A program made the translations under genes and the position numbers. Positions 43,944 through 54,249 of a DNA stretch of 64,000 bases are shown one piece after another. The notes under the pieces were generated by a model. The model ran no database searches. It saw only the letters and a list, made by a program, of their open reading frames with translations, and was not told the DNA's origin. The stretch comes from Sorex araneus (Eukaryota; Chordata; Mammalia; Eulipotyphla; Soricidae): NCBI RefSeq assembly GCF_027595985.1, contig NC_073304.1, positions 146,003,246-146,067,245 on the forward strand. The letters are read 5' to 3'. How positions within the stretch are numbered: the stretch's first letter is position 1; every line of letters starts with the position of its first letter.

Positions 43944-44575
43944 TCACTGTAGCACTGTCATCCCATTGTTTGTCGATTTACTTGAGTGGGCACATCTCTA
44001 TTACACTCAGCCCTGAGATTTTAGCAGCCTCTCCTTACTCATCTTTCCCAACGATTGGAGTCTCTTTCAGGATCAGGGGAATGAGACCTATTGTTACTGT
44101 TTTTGGCATATCGAATACGCCATGGGTAGCTTGCCAGGCTCTGCCGTGTAGGCAGGATACTCTTAGTAGCTTGCTGGGTTCTCTGAGAGGTGTGTATATA
44201 TCTGTTACTATATGTTGGATATGAATACACCACAAGGAGCTTGCCAGGCTCTCCCAAGTGGGAAATAGATTCTCTCGGTAGCTTATCAGGTTTTCCAAGA
44301 GGGAGAAGTAGGCTATTAGATGTCACACGGCAGCATTGCGGCCGTGTGCTTCTGGGAGCTTGGTTTTATAGTCTCTGGATGTTGGCCGTTGATGGGATTA
44401 CATGGCACGGGGGGGGGGGGGGGGGGGAGGGGCAGTCTCTGGGTGTGACTGCCTGTCTACTGGAAAATGGGGATTCTGGGTGGAAGAGGCCCAGTTCTGA
44501 TTCAAGCAGCCTTGGAGATTTCAGCCCCGGATTGACACACCTGGGTTCCTCCGCTGGCTTCCCCATTTATTTATT
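43944..44575 (-). mobile_element. RTE-derived composite element (5'UTR fused to 3' tail)
   Basis: The RTE tail (CACTGTAGCACTGTCATCCC to about 44005) is joined directly to RTE 5'UTR sequence (CCTGAGATTTTAGCAGCC, CTCATCTTTCCCAACG, GGCATATCGAATACGCCATG). A second copy of the CTCTCGGTAGC block follows, then upstream 5'UTR with GGTTTTATAGTCTCTGG. A poly-G run interrupts it at 44409. Confidence 0.72.
44409..44427 (+). repeat. Poly-G run (~19 G)
   Basis: This is a single-base run inside the RTE-derived element. Its length is likely unreliable in any assembly. Confidence 0.9.
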
Positions 44576-44704
44576 ACATGAATATATGAAAATATTGAAA
44601 TGGTCAGGGAAAGACATTGACTTAAGGTCACACATGAAGTTAACTGGCAGAGCTAGAGTCATAATCCATGTCTTCTGATTCTTTGTTGAGTTCATTTTAA
44701 CACC

Positions 44705-44905
44705 TTTTTTTTTAATTTAACTATTTTTTAAATTTTTTTATTAGTGAATCACCGTGAGGTACAGTTACAAACATATGAACTTTCGTGCTTGCATTTCAGT
44801 CATACAGTGATCGTTTACCCATCCCTCCACTAGTGCCCATTCTTCTCCACCAATGTTCCCAGTATCTCTCCCACCACCTCCACCCCAAACTAAACTAAAT
44901 TTTTT
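44705..44905 (-). mobile_element. L1-type 3'-end fragment
   Basis: TAGTGAATCACCGTGAGG, ACAGTTACAAAC, CACTAGTGCCCATTC and CTCCCACCACC match the recurring L1 3' end, with the poly(A) side at left. Confidence 0.7.
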
Positions 44906-44951
44906 AACTATTATGAGCTATTTTAACAGAAAACATTGTGTTTGAAACATT

Positions 44952-45137
44952 CTATTATTTTATTTTATTTTTGCTTTTTGGGTCACACCCAGCAATGCAC
45001 AAGGGTCACTCCTGGCTCATGCACTCAGGAATCACCCCTGGCGGTGCTCAGGGGACCATATGGGATGCTGGGATTAGAACCCGGGTCGGCCGCGTGCAAG
45101 GCAAGCGCCCTACCCGCTGTGCTATCACTCCAGCCCG
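44952..45137 (-). mobile_element. SOR SINE with 17-bp target duplication
   Basis: This is a well-preserved reverse copy. GTGTTTGAAACATTCTA flanks it on both sides. Confidence 0.95.
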
Positions 45138-45236
45138 TGTTTGAAACATTCTAAAGGAAATAATAAACCCTCAGGTAGTAAATATAAAGTGCTAATAAGA
45201 TGAATTTATGACAGAATATTATAAATTATGATTAGT

Positions 45237-45491
45237 AGACTGGAGCGATAGCACAGCGGGTAGGGTGTTTGCCTTGCACATGGCCGACCCAGGTTCTATT
45301 CCTCCATCCCTCTCGGAGAGCGCAGCAAGCTACCGAAAGTATCCTGCCTGCCTGGCAGAATTTGGCAAGCTACCTGTGGCATATTTGATATACCAAAAAT
45401 AGTAACAACAGGTTTCACAATGAAGATGTTGCTGGTATCCGCTTGAGCAAATTGATGAACAGTTTGCTCAAGACTACAGTGCTACAGTGCT
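45237..45491 (+). mobile_element. Long SINE variant
   Basis: It has a head, RTE 5'UTR body (GATATACCAAAAATAG) and RTE tail, with a local CAGTTTGCTCAAGACT change in the tail. Confidence 0.88.
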
Positions 45492-45551
45492 ACTTTATAA
45501 AATTCAAAAAAAAATTTTTTTTAAAAGAGGACATCTCTCAGAAGAGCAGCA

Positions 45552-45727
45552 TTTTTTCCCCCTGCTTTTTGGGCACACCTGGCAATGCACAGGGGTTACT
45601 CCTGGCTTTGCACTCAGGAATTACTCCTGCTGGTGATCAGGGGATCATATGGGATGCTGGGACTCGAGCCCGGGTCGGCCGTGTGCAAGGCAAATGCCCT
45701 ATCCGCTGTGCTATTGCTCCAGCCCCA
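45552..45727 (-). mobile_element. SOR SINE
   Basis: It reads GCTTTTTGGGCACACCTGGC, then GGAATTACTCCTGCTGG and GCTATTGCTCCAGCCCC. Confidence 0.92.
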
Positions 45728-46181
45728 AGACACATTTTAAGTTTTTATTATAACACCTTGTTATAATGATATCAGTACTGCTTTTAGAACCAGTCCCCTG
45801 CTCTGAACCCCATGCTTTGATAGTAGTTTCTCTATACTTATCCTTCTCTAGTCACATCTCTTCTGTACTGGGTTCTAGCTATTTGAGGCCTTGAAATTCC
45901 CTAACAAATAGCTGTACTCCTTCAGGGCCTCTGAAGGCCATTCTCCATGTGTAGCCAGCATTAGTGTACATACACTTAGGGCTCAGGAACTGTCACAGTG
46001 GAGTCAAAAGTGAGAGAAAACAAATGAGTCCCATCATCACTTAGCTTGACTCCTTAGCATCTGATAATTCTTGTTTCATATGTTCCCCAATTTTGCATTT
46101 ATTATCTTTTTCTCTTTGCTGGGGTTCTTAAAAAAAATCCTAGGTATCAGGTCATTTCATAAAATTAAGATACTTTAAAGG

Positions 46182-46431
46182 GGGCTGGAGTGATAGCACA
46201 GTGAGTAGGGTGTTTGCCTTGCACGCGGCTGACCCGCGTTTGATTTCTTTGTCCCTCTCGGAGAGCCCGGTGAGCTACCAAGAGTATCCTGCCCGCACTG
46301 CAGAGCCTGGCAAGCTATCCCTGGCGTTTTTGCTATGCCAAAAACAGTAGTAACAAGTCTCATTACGGAGATGTTACTGGTGCCCACTCAAGCAAATCGG
46401 TGAACAATGGGACGACAGTGCTACAGTGCTA
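46182..46431 (+). mobile_element. Long SINE variant
   Basis: This is a complete copy. The head runs to GTTTGATTTC, the body is CCCTCTCGGAGAGCCCGG, and the tail runs from ACGGAGATGTTACTGGTGCC to GACGACAGTGCTACAG. Confidence 0.92.
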
Positions 46432-46496
46432 TTTTAAAAGAGTTGGGTATAAAATATTGACTTCAGTGAAGAATACTTAATTTAAAAGTATTACCG

Positions 46497-46672
46497 GGGC
46501 TGGAGCGTTAGCACAGCGGGTAGGGAGTTTGCCCTGCACACGGCTGACTCGGGTTCAATTCCCAGCTTCCTATATGGTCCCCCGAGCAACGCCAGGAATA
46601 ATTCCTGAGTGCATGAGCCAGGAGTAACCCCTGTGCATCGCTGGGTGTGACCCAAAAAAGGAAAAAAATGTT
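46497..46672 (+). mobile_element. SOR SINE
   Basis: This is a well-preserved copy ending GTGTGACCCAAAAAAGG and an A-rich tail, only 65 bp after a long SINE. Confidence 0.92.
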
Positions 46673-46947
46673 ATCGACAATATTAAATTTATTTTACTAA
46701 TTTAATTTTTTTAATGCCCTCCATTTCAAAGAAGACAGATGAGAGTCAGATATTTAACAGTGATTTTTGTGACAACTAATAAAACTGATATCTGTGCATT
46801 CTGCTTTATGCAATGCTAATTCAGTCTGAAAGATTTTGGAGGTTTGCATATATTTTAATTAGAGTCAGTCCACTTTCTAATTTTTTCACCCTTTCTTCTT
46901 TTGTGGAGCTTTTAAAAATAGCAAGAACATAAATGTCTTCTCTCCCC

Positions 46948-47131
46948 CTTCTTTCTTTTTTTTTTTGTTTTTGGGTCACACCTGGCGATGCACAGGGGTT
47001 ACTCCTGGCTCTGCACTCAGGAATCACCCCCGGCGGTGCTCAGGGGACCATATGGGATGCTGGGATTTGAACCCCGGGTCGGCCGCGTGCAAGGCAAACG
47101 CCCTACCCGCTATGCTATCACTCCAGCCCCC
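46948..47131 (-). mobile_element. SOR SINE
   Basis: This is a near-consensus reverse copy with a T-rich tail. CTCTCYCCCYTTCTTTCT-like sequence flanks it on both sides. Confidence 0.92.
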
Positions 47132-47880
47132 TCTCTCCCTTCTTTCTCTGAATGATAAAAACTGAAAATGATGAATAGACCAAGGTAGACTGATTTTATG
47201 GAGAGTCACCGCCCCTCCCCCCGCATTTTCTTTTTTTTTAAATGAAAATGACAGCTAACTTTTCTGAGCTCAAGTGCATTTATGGCTTGGTAAAAGAATT
47301 TTGAGCATAAGTAGATTACCATATATCATGGCATATGAAGAATTCTATACATTTGTTCCAGGAATGCTGCTAGGGATCATAAATATGTAATGTTCCTGGT
47401 GGCAAAAAAAAAAAGAAGTAGTCCCCACCTACTGAGGCAAAGTCCATTTATGTGCTTCTATACTGACAGCCACTATTTTTTAAAAAATAATCTATTTTCT
47501 AGGTAACATTTGAATCTTCAAGGTATTTTAATAATCTTTCCACTTTTTTTGAACGGAGTTTAGGACTTGAAAGCCTTTTCTTCTACTATTGATAAGGAGC
47601 GCCTAGTGTTTTCAGGAAACTGGTCTTTCAGGGAACTCTGGAAGAGAAAAACCATCTATTCTTCAGTTTTCCATGCCTCTCTTTGAGACAGAATCCTATC
47701 AAGATATTCTCTGTGCTCTAGACTGCAGAGGGCCCTGCAGAGAGTATCCTGTGTCATCTGCAGGAGCTGGATTAGGACACTCCTCTCATAGAGGGTGCTG
47801 GCGGGTTCACATCTTTGGGGGCCATATGTTAGGTTAGCACACAGAAGACCAGAAGTCTTCAGTCCTACGGTGCTTTCAGT
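47132..47880. other. No gene recognised
   Basis: This is unique-looking intergenic sequence between two SINEs. Confidence 0.45.
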
Positions 47881-48065
47881 TTTTTTTCTTTTTTTTTTTT
47901 TGCTTTTTGGGTCACACCCAGCGATGCTCAGGGGTTACTCCTGGCTTTGCACTCAGGAACTACTCCTGGCGGTGCTTGGGGGACCATATGGGATGCCGGG
48001 GATCGAACCCGGGTCGGCCGCGTGCAAGGCAAACGCCCTACCCGCTGTGCTATCGCTCCGGCCCC
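47881..48065 (-). mobile_element. SOR SINE, young copy with 16-bp target duplication
   Basis: This is close to consensus. CGGTGCTTTCAGTTTT occurs immediately on both sides. Confidence 0.95.
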
Positions 48066-48928
48066 GGTGCTTTCAGTTTTGAGCTCTTTATTGAACAGCT
48101 TGAGCAGACTACAGCAGCCATAGAAATGGGAACTTTCTCATCCGGAATGGCAACCCATGATGTCCTTCCTTGTCTCTTATGCCATCTTAGTTGCTTTCCT
48201 GGCTGTCTCTTCTCTGCTGCTCTTCTATTCAGGCTGGTGAACCTGCCACTGGCCTCTTATGGGCCAGTTGCTGGTTGTGGGTCTGCATAATCTTCTTCTC
48301 CTCATACTTGTTACCCTGCAGCCCCCACTTGAGTGAAATCTTGGTTATATGCCTTGGTTATATGCCTCTCCCCTCCACATCACTTCCAAAGTAATATAGC
48401 CAAGAGGCAGGAATCCGGTGGGAAGAAGAATCAGAGGCTTTTATTTAGACATATGTTTGTCCAGGAAAAAATGACTTCCTCTCATGTATGTTTATGGTGT
48501 GGTTGGTGTTGCCACTGATTTAGACTTGCATTGTCCAATATGGGTAGCCACTTTGGAAATGTGGCTAGTTAGAGTAGAAATGATTTAAGTGGCTGTCAAT
48601 GATTTTTTATGAAAAAGGGTAAAAGATCTCATTTTGACCTTTATTTCCAGTTGAAATTATATACGTGTTTTTTTTATTAATTTTTTTAATTTTAATGAAT
48701 CAGTCAATTGTATTCCTCATTGATGTTGTCAAGGACAGCATCTTCCCATGTTGTTGCAATAGTGCCAAAGAGCTCCCAGTTGGTGGTCATTCCGGGAGTT
48801 GCCTTCTTAGACTTAAATTTTGCAGATCTTTCTCCCCACTCTGTGAAGTAGAATTTTGCACGAAGGAGAGAGTGGTCCGATCCCGTTTGGAATTTTGGGA
48901 CAAAAGCGACATCGGTCAGGCAAAACCT

Positions 48929-49579
48929 TCAATTGAATATGATGTGGTCAATTTCATTTTGGAACTGTCCACCGGGAGACTCCCATGTCCAGCGTTTAGA
49001 TTTGGCCTTCTGGAACTGTAAATTACCATGGATGTTCTTGGTCAACATGATGAAATCAGACCGTCTCTCACCCTGATAGTTCCATTCTAGGCCATAGATA
49101 CCAATGTGGAGTTCTTTAGGCGACCTTCTTGGACCCATCTTGGCATTAGAATCAGCAACAATGATCTTGTAGAAGGTGTGGTCTTCTTTATAGAACTTCT
49201 CCAGTTCCATGTAGAACCTCTCAATTTCTTCTTCATTATAGTTGGATGTTGGTGTGCAGATGACGAAGATACAAACTGCAGACAGTGAGCCACATCTATT
49301 CAAGCATAATCATCTGATTCGGGTTGTTAGGCATTCGAATGAATCAATGCTCATGGCCAAGTTCATGTTGACAAGGACACCAACACCACCGACGCCTCTG
49401 TTGTCACACGTTCCGAGAAACAATTCTTCTCCAGTGTCGAAAATGGCGTGATGTGATTGATGTCTTCTCGTCTCGGTCAGACCAATGATGTCGTACTTGA
49501 TCTTCTGCACTTGCACCATCAGGTCCTCGATGGATGCTTCTGATGCCAGCGTACGGGCGTTGAAAGTACAGACAATCAT
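48929..49579 (-). pseudogene. RTE apurinic-type endonuclease domain
   Basis: It starts MIVCTFNARTLASEAS, continues DIIGLTETRR and GGVGVLV, and later has CTPTSNYNEEEIERFYMELE, ADSNAKMG and NEIDHIIF. These are the ordered motifs of an EEP-fold endonuclease of RTE LINEs. An in-frame TGA near 49310 interrupts it. The usual Gly-Asp of the (G)DxNAK motif reads Ala-Asp-Ser. It is therefore a dead copy. Confidence 0.85.
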
Positions 49580-50239
49580 TTTAGTCTTTCATCATTTTGG
49601 CAGTCTAGTTCGTCCCTGAGATTTTTTTCAGCCTCTCCTTGCTCATCTTTCTTAACGCTGCCGTATTGGTGGCTCTTTTGGTGTCAGGTGAATGAGGCCG
49701 ATTGTTGTTACTGTTGTTGGCATATCGAATATGCCACGGGTAGCTTGCTAGGCTGCCTTGCGGGCAGGATACTCTTGGTAGCTTGCCGGGCTCTCCGAGA
49801 GGGATGGAGGCTTTTAAGGTGACCTCCAATCGCCCTTAGAGGTGTTATCATGGTTCACACCATATTTGAACCCCATCAAATATGGTGTGGGAATAATGGG
49901 TAGTAAGTGTCTTATGGTGTATCACGCAGCCGCACAGCAGCCGCGCAGTCCAGGGAGCAGCCTGGAGCATGGCGGTGGCTGGGTAGTGGATGTAGTGGGG
50001 GTCAGCCAGTGAGGTATTTATCTGGCTTGGGTAGGGTGGGGTGTCTGGGTTTGACCCCCTCTCTCAGATGCCAGACATTGGAGGAGGCAGACAGAGGATC
50101 TTGTTTCCGGGTCTCGTTGAACCTAGAGTTCAAGGTGGCAAAGTTCTGCTTATCTGGTTTTGTGGGGCTTCACTCGTGCGTGAGGTTCAGCCCAAGTGTC
50201 TGCAGAGTGGCCTGGAGCTTGGCAGTGGCTGGGTAGTGG

Positions 50240-52030
50240 ATCGACGAGGAATACGATCGACTGGTTCATCACCTCCATGACTGCGCGAAGAATGCCGAGA
50301 GTGAGAAAGCCAGATGTCTGTCTTCGGAAACTCTTGAGCTCATTCGTCAAAGTGGTTTGGCGCGAGCCTCAGGCAACCACAAGCTAACATCCGAGCTCAC
50401 AAAGCTGTGCAGAGAGGCGGTAAAGGAAGACCTCAAAGAGAGAAGAGCAGCAGTTTTGGCCGATGCAGCAGAAGCTGGGAAAAGTATTCGCAATGCTCGC
50501 CTATCCTTCGCCAACTACAGGACCAAGATGACTGCCCTCCGACATCCTGATGGATCTATCACATCTTTCAGAAAGGCACTGGAGAGGATTATTCACGACT
50601 TCTACTTGGATCTCTTTGACATCCACATCCACCTGCCCACATACCAAATTCCACAGGATGGATATGTCGTTCCCAACATCTTCCCTTCTGAAATCCGACA
50701 CGCCATTTTGTTGGCAAAGACGCATACAGCACCTGGTCCAGACAAGGTCAGACCCGAACACCTGAACAATCTGCCGCCAGTACTCATTAGTACACTTGCT
50801 CGGCTCTTTACACGCTACCTGTCTGAATGCAAGGTTCCGTCTCAGTGGAAAACCAGTAGGACCGTTCTGTTGTACAAGAAGGGAGACATCCACGACATCA
50901 GCAACTATTGCCCAATCTGCCTGTTGTCTGTCGTCTACAAGTTGTTCACTAGAGTCATCCTGAATAGAATAGGCAGAACGCTAGATGAAGGACAACCATG
51001 TGAGCAAGCCGGGTTCCGAATGGGATTCAGCACGATAGACCATATCCACACAGTGACCAAACTCATTGAAGTTTCTCGAGAGTTCAAGACGCTACTGTAT
51101 CTAACGTTCATCGACTTAAAGAAGGCCTTCGATTCTGTTGAGACTGAGGCGGTCATCGAAGCCCTAGCCAAACAAGGCGTTCAAACTCAGTACATCAGGA
51201 TCCTCCTCGAGCTGAATTGTGGATTCACCACCAGGATCTCACCATTCTACAAGGAAGTGATCATTGTTGTAAAGAGAGGGGTGCAGCAAGGTAATACCAT
51301 TTCACCGAAGCTCTTCAGTGCCACCCTCGAGAACATCATGCAAGACTGGAATGGGAAGGAATGGGAGTGAAGATAGACGGTCGGCAATTACACTACCTCT
51401 GCTTCGCTGATGACATAATTCTCATAATGCCAAACATTAGCCAAGTGGCACAAATGCTGGTCAACTTTGACCACGAGTGTGGAAAGGTCGGATTGCAGCT
51501 GAATCTCAACAAGATTATGCTCATGAAAAACGAACTAGTCCCTGAAGCTCTATTTGCTCTTAATGGAACAAACATCTCCAAATGCAGCAGCTATGTGTAC
51601 CTGGGTCGAGAAATCAACATGAGGAATGACTTGGCGCCAGAACTGCGCAGGAGGAAGAGAGCAGTGTGGAATGCCTTCAAGAGCGTCGAAGAATTGTTTA
51701 AGAGGATGAAGAATCTCCGACTCCGGGCACATCTTCTCGATTCCACCGTTCTTCCTGCGCTAACATATGCCTCAGAGACCTGGGCCCTACGCAAACAGGA
51801 TTCCTCTTTGGGTATCCCAAAGAGGAATTGAAAGAGCTATGCTAGGTGTATCACATCTCACTCAAGTGAGAGAAGGAATCCGGAGTTCTGACCTCTGTCG
51901 ACGGTCAAGAATCAGGGATGCTGTCTCGTTTGCCAAGGCATCAAAAATCAGATGGGTTGGTCATGTAATGCGATTAAGAGACGACCGCTGAACTAGAGCT
52001 GTTGCCGACTGGATTCCACGGGACGTCAAA
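50240..52030 (+). pseudogene. RTE reverse transcriptase domain, frameshifted
   Basis: The frame is open from 50240 to about 51360. It shows PGPDKVRPEHL (RT0/1), TVLLYKKGD and NYCPICLLSVVYKLFTR (RT1/2), FIDLKKAFDSVE (motif A) and RGVQQGNTISPKLF (motif B). A one-base shift near 51360 leads to HYLCFADDIIL (motif C) and YVYLGREINMRNDLAPEL. A second disruption near 51800 is followed by REGIRSSDLCRRSRIRDAVS and IRWVGHVMRLRDDR. Altered residues include Cys for Arg in NYRPI and Asn for Asp in QGD. It is closest in kind to the BovB/RTE clade. Confidence 0.9.
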
Positions 52031-52044
52031 AGACCGCGTGGCCG

Positions 52045-52191
52045 GGCTGGAGCAATAGCACAGTGGGTAGGGTGTTTGCCTTGCATGCGGATGACCCGGG
52101 TTCGATTCCCAGCATCCCATATGGTCCCCTGAGCACCTCCAGGGGTGATTCCTGAGTGCATTGCTGGGTGTAACCCAAAAAGAAAAAAAAA
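52045..52191 (+). mobile_element. SOR SINE inserted in the RTE
   Basis: The 6-bp TGGCCG at 52039-52044 and 52192-52197 is the target duplication. The copy lacks part of its 3' body. Confidence 0.93.
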
Positions 52192-52289
52192 TGGCCGCCC
52201 ACCAACTAGATGGTCAGATTTCTTCGTCAAGTCCCTGAAGAACGATTTGAAACTTTTCCTGTTCCTGGATCAAGCAGTCCTCCTGACAC

Positions 52290-52925
52290 TCTCCTTAGGT
52301 ATTAATCTCCTATTATGTTACTTTGTATTCCACAAATGAGTACATTCCTTCTATGTCTGTCCCGCTCTTTCTGACTCATTTCATTTAGCATGATACTCTC
52401 CGTGTTGATCCACTTATATGCAAATTTTATGATTTCATTTTTTTCTAACAACTGCATAGTATTTCATTGTATAGATATACCAAAGTTTCTTTAGCCAGTC
52501 ATCTGTTTTCGGGCACTCGGGTTTTTTCCAGATTCTGGCTATTGCAAATATGCTGCCATAAACATACAAGTGCAGATGTCATTTCGACTATACTTTTTTG
52601 CATCTCCAGGATATATTTCCAGAAGTGGTACTGCTAGGTCAAATGGGAGCTCGATTTCTAGTTTTTTGAGAAATGTCCATATTGTTTTCCAAAAAGGCAG
52701 AACCCTGCGGCATTTCCACCAGCAGTGAAGGAGAGTCCCATTCTCCCCATATCTGCGCCAACACCATTTGCTTTTGTTCTCTTGGATATGTGCCAGTCTC
52801 TGAAGTGTGAGATGATATATCATAGTTGTTTTGATCTGCATCTCCCTTATGATTAATGATGAAGAGATTTTTTTCATGTGCCTTTTGGTCATTGAAATTT
52901 CTTTTTTTATAGTTTTCAAAATATT
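52290..52925 (-). mobile_element. L1 ORF2 C-terminal fragment
   Basis: The minus-strand translation gives [41 protein letters not shown] and [12 protein letters not shown], typical of the L1 ORF2 C terminus. It is truncated at 5' and 3'. Confidence 0.88.
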
Positions 52926-52929
52926 TTAA

Positions 52930-53330
52930 TCTTCCCTTATTTTACAACAATTTCATGCTGTGATCCTCTAAGAGTGGAATAGTCTGTTCTACAACTCCTG
53001 TAAGAAGATGAAGTTATATTTTGAAAATAACCTTATGTTTGAGTAATTTATGTTACTCACATGTATCTTGAAACAAAATATTTTGTTCAAAGTATAATCT
53101 GAGGAGATAAATACTTTTAGAGCAACACAGTAATTACAAATGAATTGCTCTGTGCTGTAAACAAAAATATAAAAACATGATGAGTAATAAACTTTAAACT
53201 ACATGTGAAGCTGGTTTATGCTAAGTGATAAACTTTAAATACATATATTTATTACTTGTTCAGCTTTGGACTCATTATGAGTCTCATGCTTTGAATACCA
53301 TAACTTTTTTTAAAAAAAATTATTATTTAA
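52930..53330. other. AT-rich, nothing recognised
   Basis: This is a short unique-looking segment between two L1 pieces. Confidence 0.5.
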
Positions 53331-53334
53331 AAAA

Positions 53335-53845
53335 AAATATTTTATTGAATCACCGTGACAAAAGTTACAAAGCTTATAGGTTTAAATCTTAGTCATATAA
53401 TGATCAAATCCCCATTCCTTCACCAGTACACCTGTTCCCCCACCAAGAACCCCAATATACCCCCCATCCCGACCCCCCGCGCCTGAGTGGCCAATGATCT
53501 TCACGTTATTCTCTCTATACTTTGGATACATTCAGTATTTCAAAAGAGAACTGATTATTATTATTTGGAATTTCCCCCCAACAATCAAACCTGCTAAAAA
53601 GGCATCATTTGATAATTTGTTTTCCATTGCTGAGAATGAAGATTATAGGAGCTTGCACGGCCGCAATAGCGGCTGTGCGGTTTTGGATTTCTGTTGTTTT
53701 AGCTCAGTTTACAGTCTAGATGCATTTCTATAAGTCTCTGGGTGCCAAAATGGGTTAGTAGACCTCTGGATAAAAGTCTTTAAGAGGGGCTGGCCGTGTC
53801 ATGCGCGACTGCTCCGGATCTCATCTTGGCCGAGGGCCCAAATTT
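53335..53845 (-). mobile_element. L1-type 3'-end retroposon fragment
   Basis: It has TATTGAATCACCGTGAC, GTTACAAAGC and CCCCACCAAGAACCCC, followed by TTTTCCATTGCTGAGAATG and GCGGTTTTGGATTTCTG, as in 29.4-30.5 kb. It abuts the 3' end of the large L1. Confidence 0.7.
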
Positions 53846-54249
53846 TTATTTTTTTATTAATGAGTCACCGTGAGGGTACAGTTACAGAGTTTCGTGCCTG
53901 TGTTACCATTATACAATACTCAAATACCCATTCCTTCACCAGTGCCCATTTTCCTCCACCGATGGCCCCAGTGTCCCTCCCCCCCGTGCTTCCCCCCCCT
54001 CCCCGTGACAGGGAACTTATTGTTCTCTCTCTCCTTTTGGGTGTTACAGTTTGCAGTGGAGATACTGGGTGGCTATCGTGTTCAGTCTATAATCTTCTTT
54101 CAACCCACCTCTCCGATCCTGAGTGGATCCTCCACTACACTTTAGTTGGTGTTCCCTTCTCTATCTGAGCTGCCCTCTCCCCCAGCATGTGAGGGCAGCT
54201 TTTAAGCCATGGAGCAAGCCTCCTGTTACTTATTGCTACTATTCTTGCA

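Larger units (their letters stand above)
48690..52255. mobile_element. RTE-clade (BovB-like) LINE with 5' inversion
   Basis: The left part (48690-50228) is 5'UTR plus endonuclease on the minus strand. The right part (50229-52255) is the reverse transcriptase on the plus strand. Both halves break at the same place in the element (codons for EEYDRL), the arrangement left by twin priming. A SINE interrupts the 3' part at 52045. The sequence stops short of the RTE 3' end. Confidence 0.88.
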
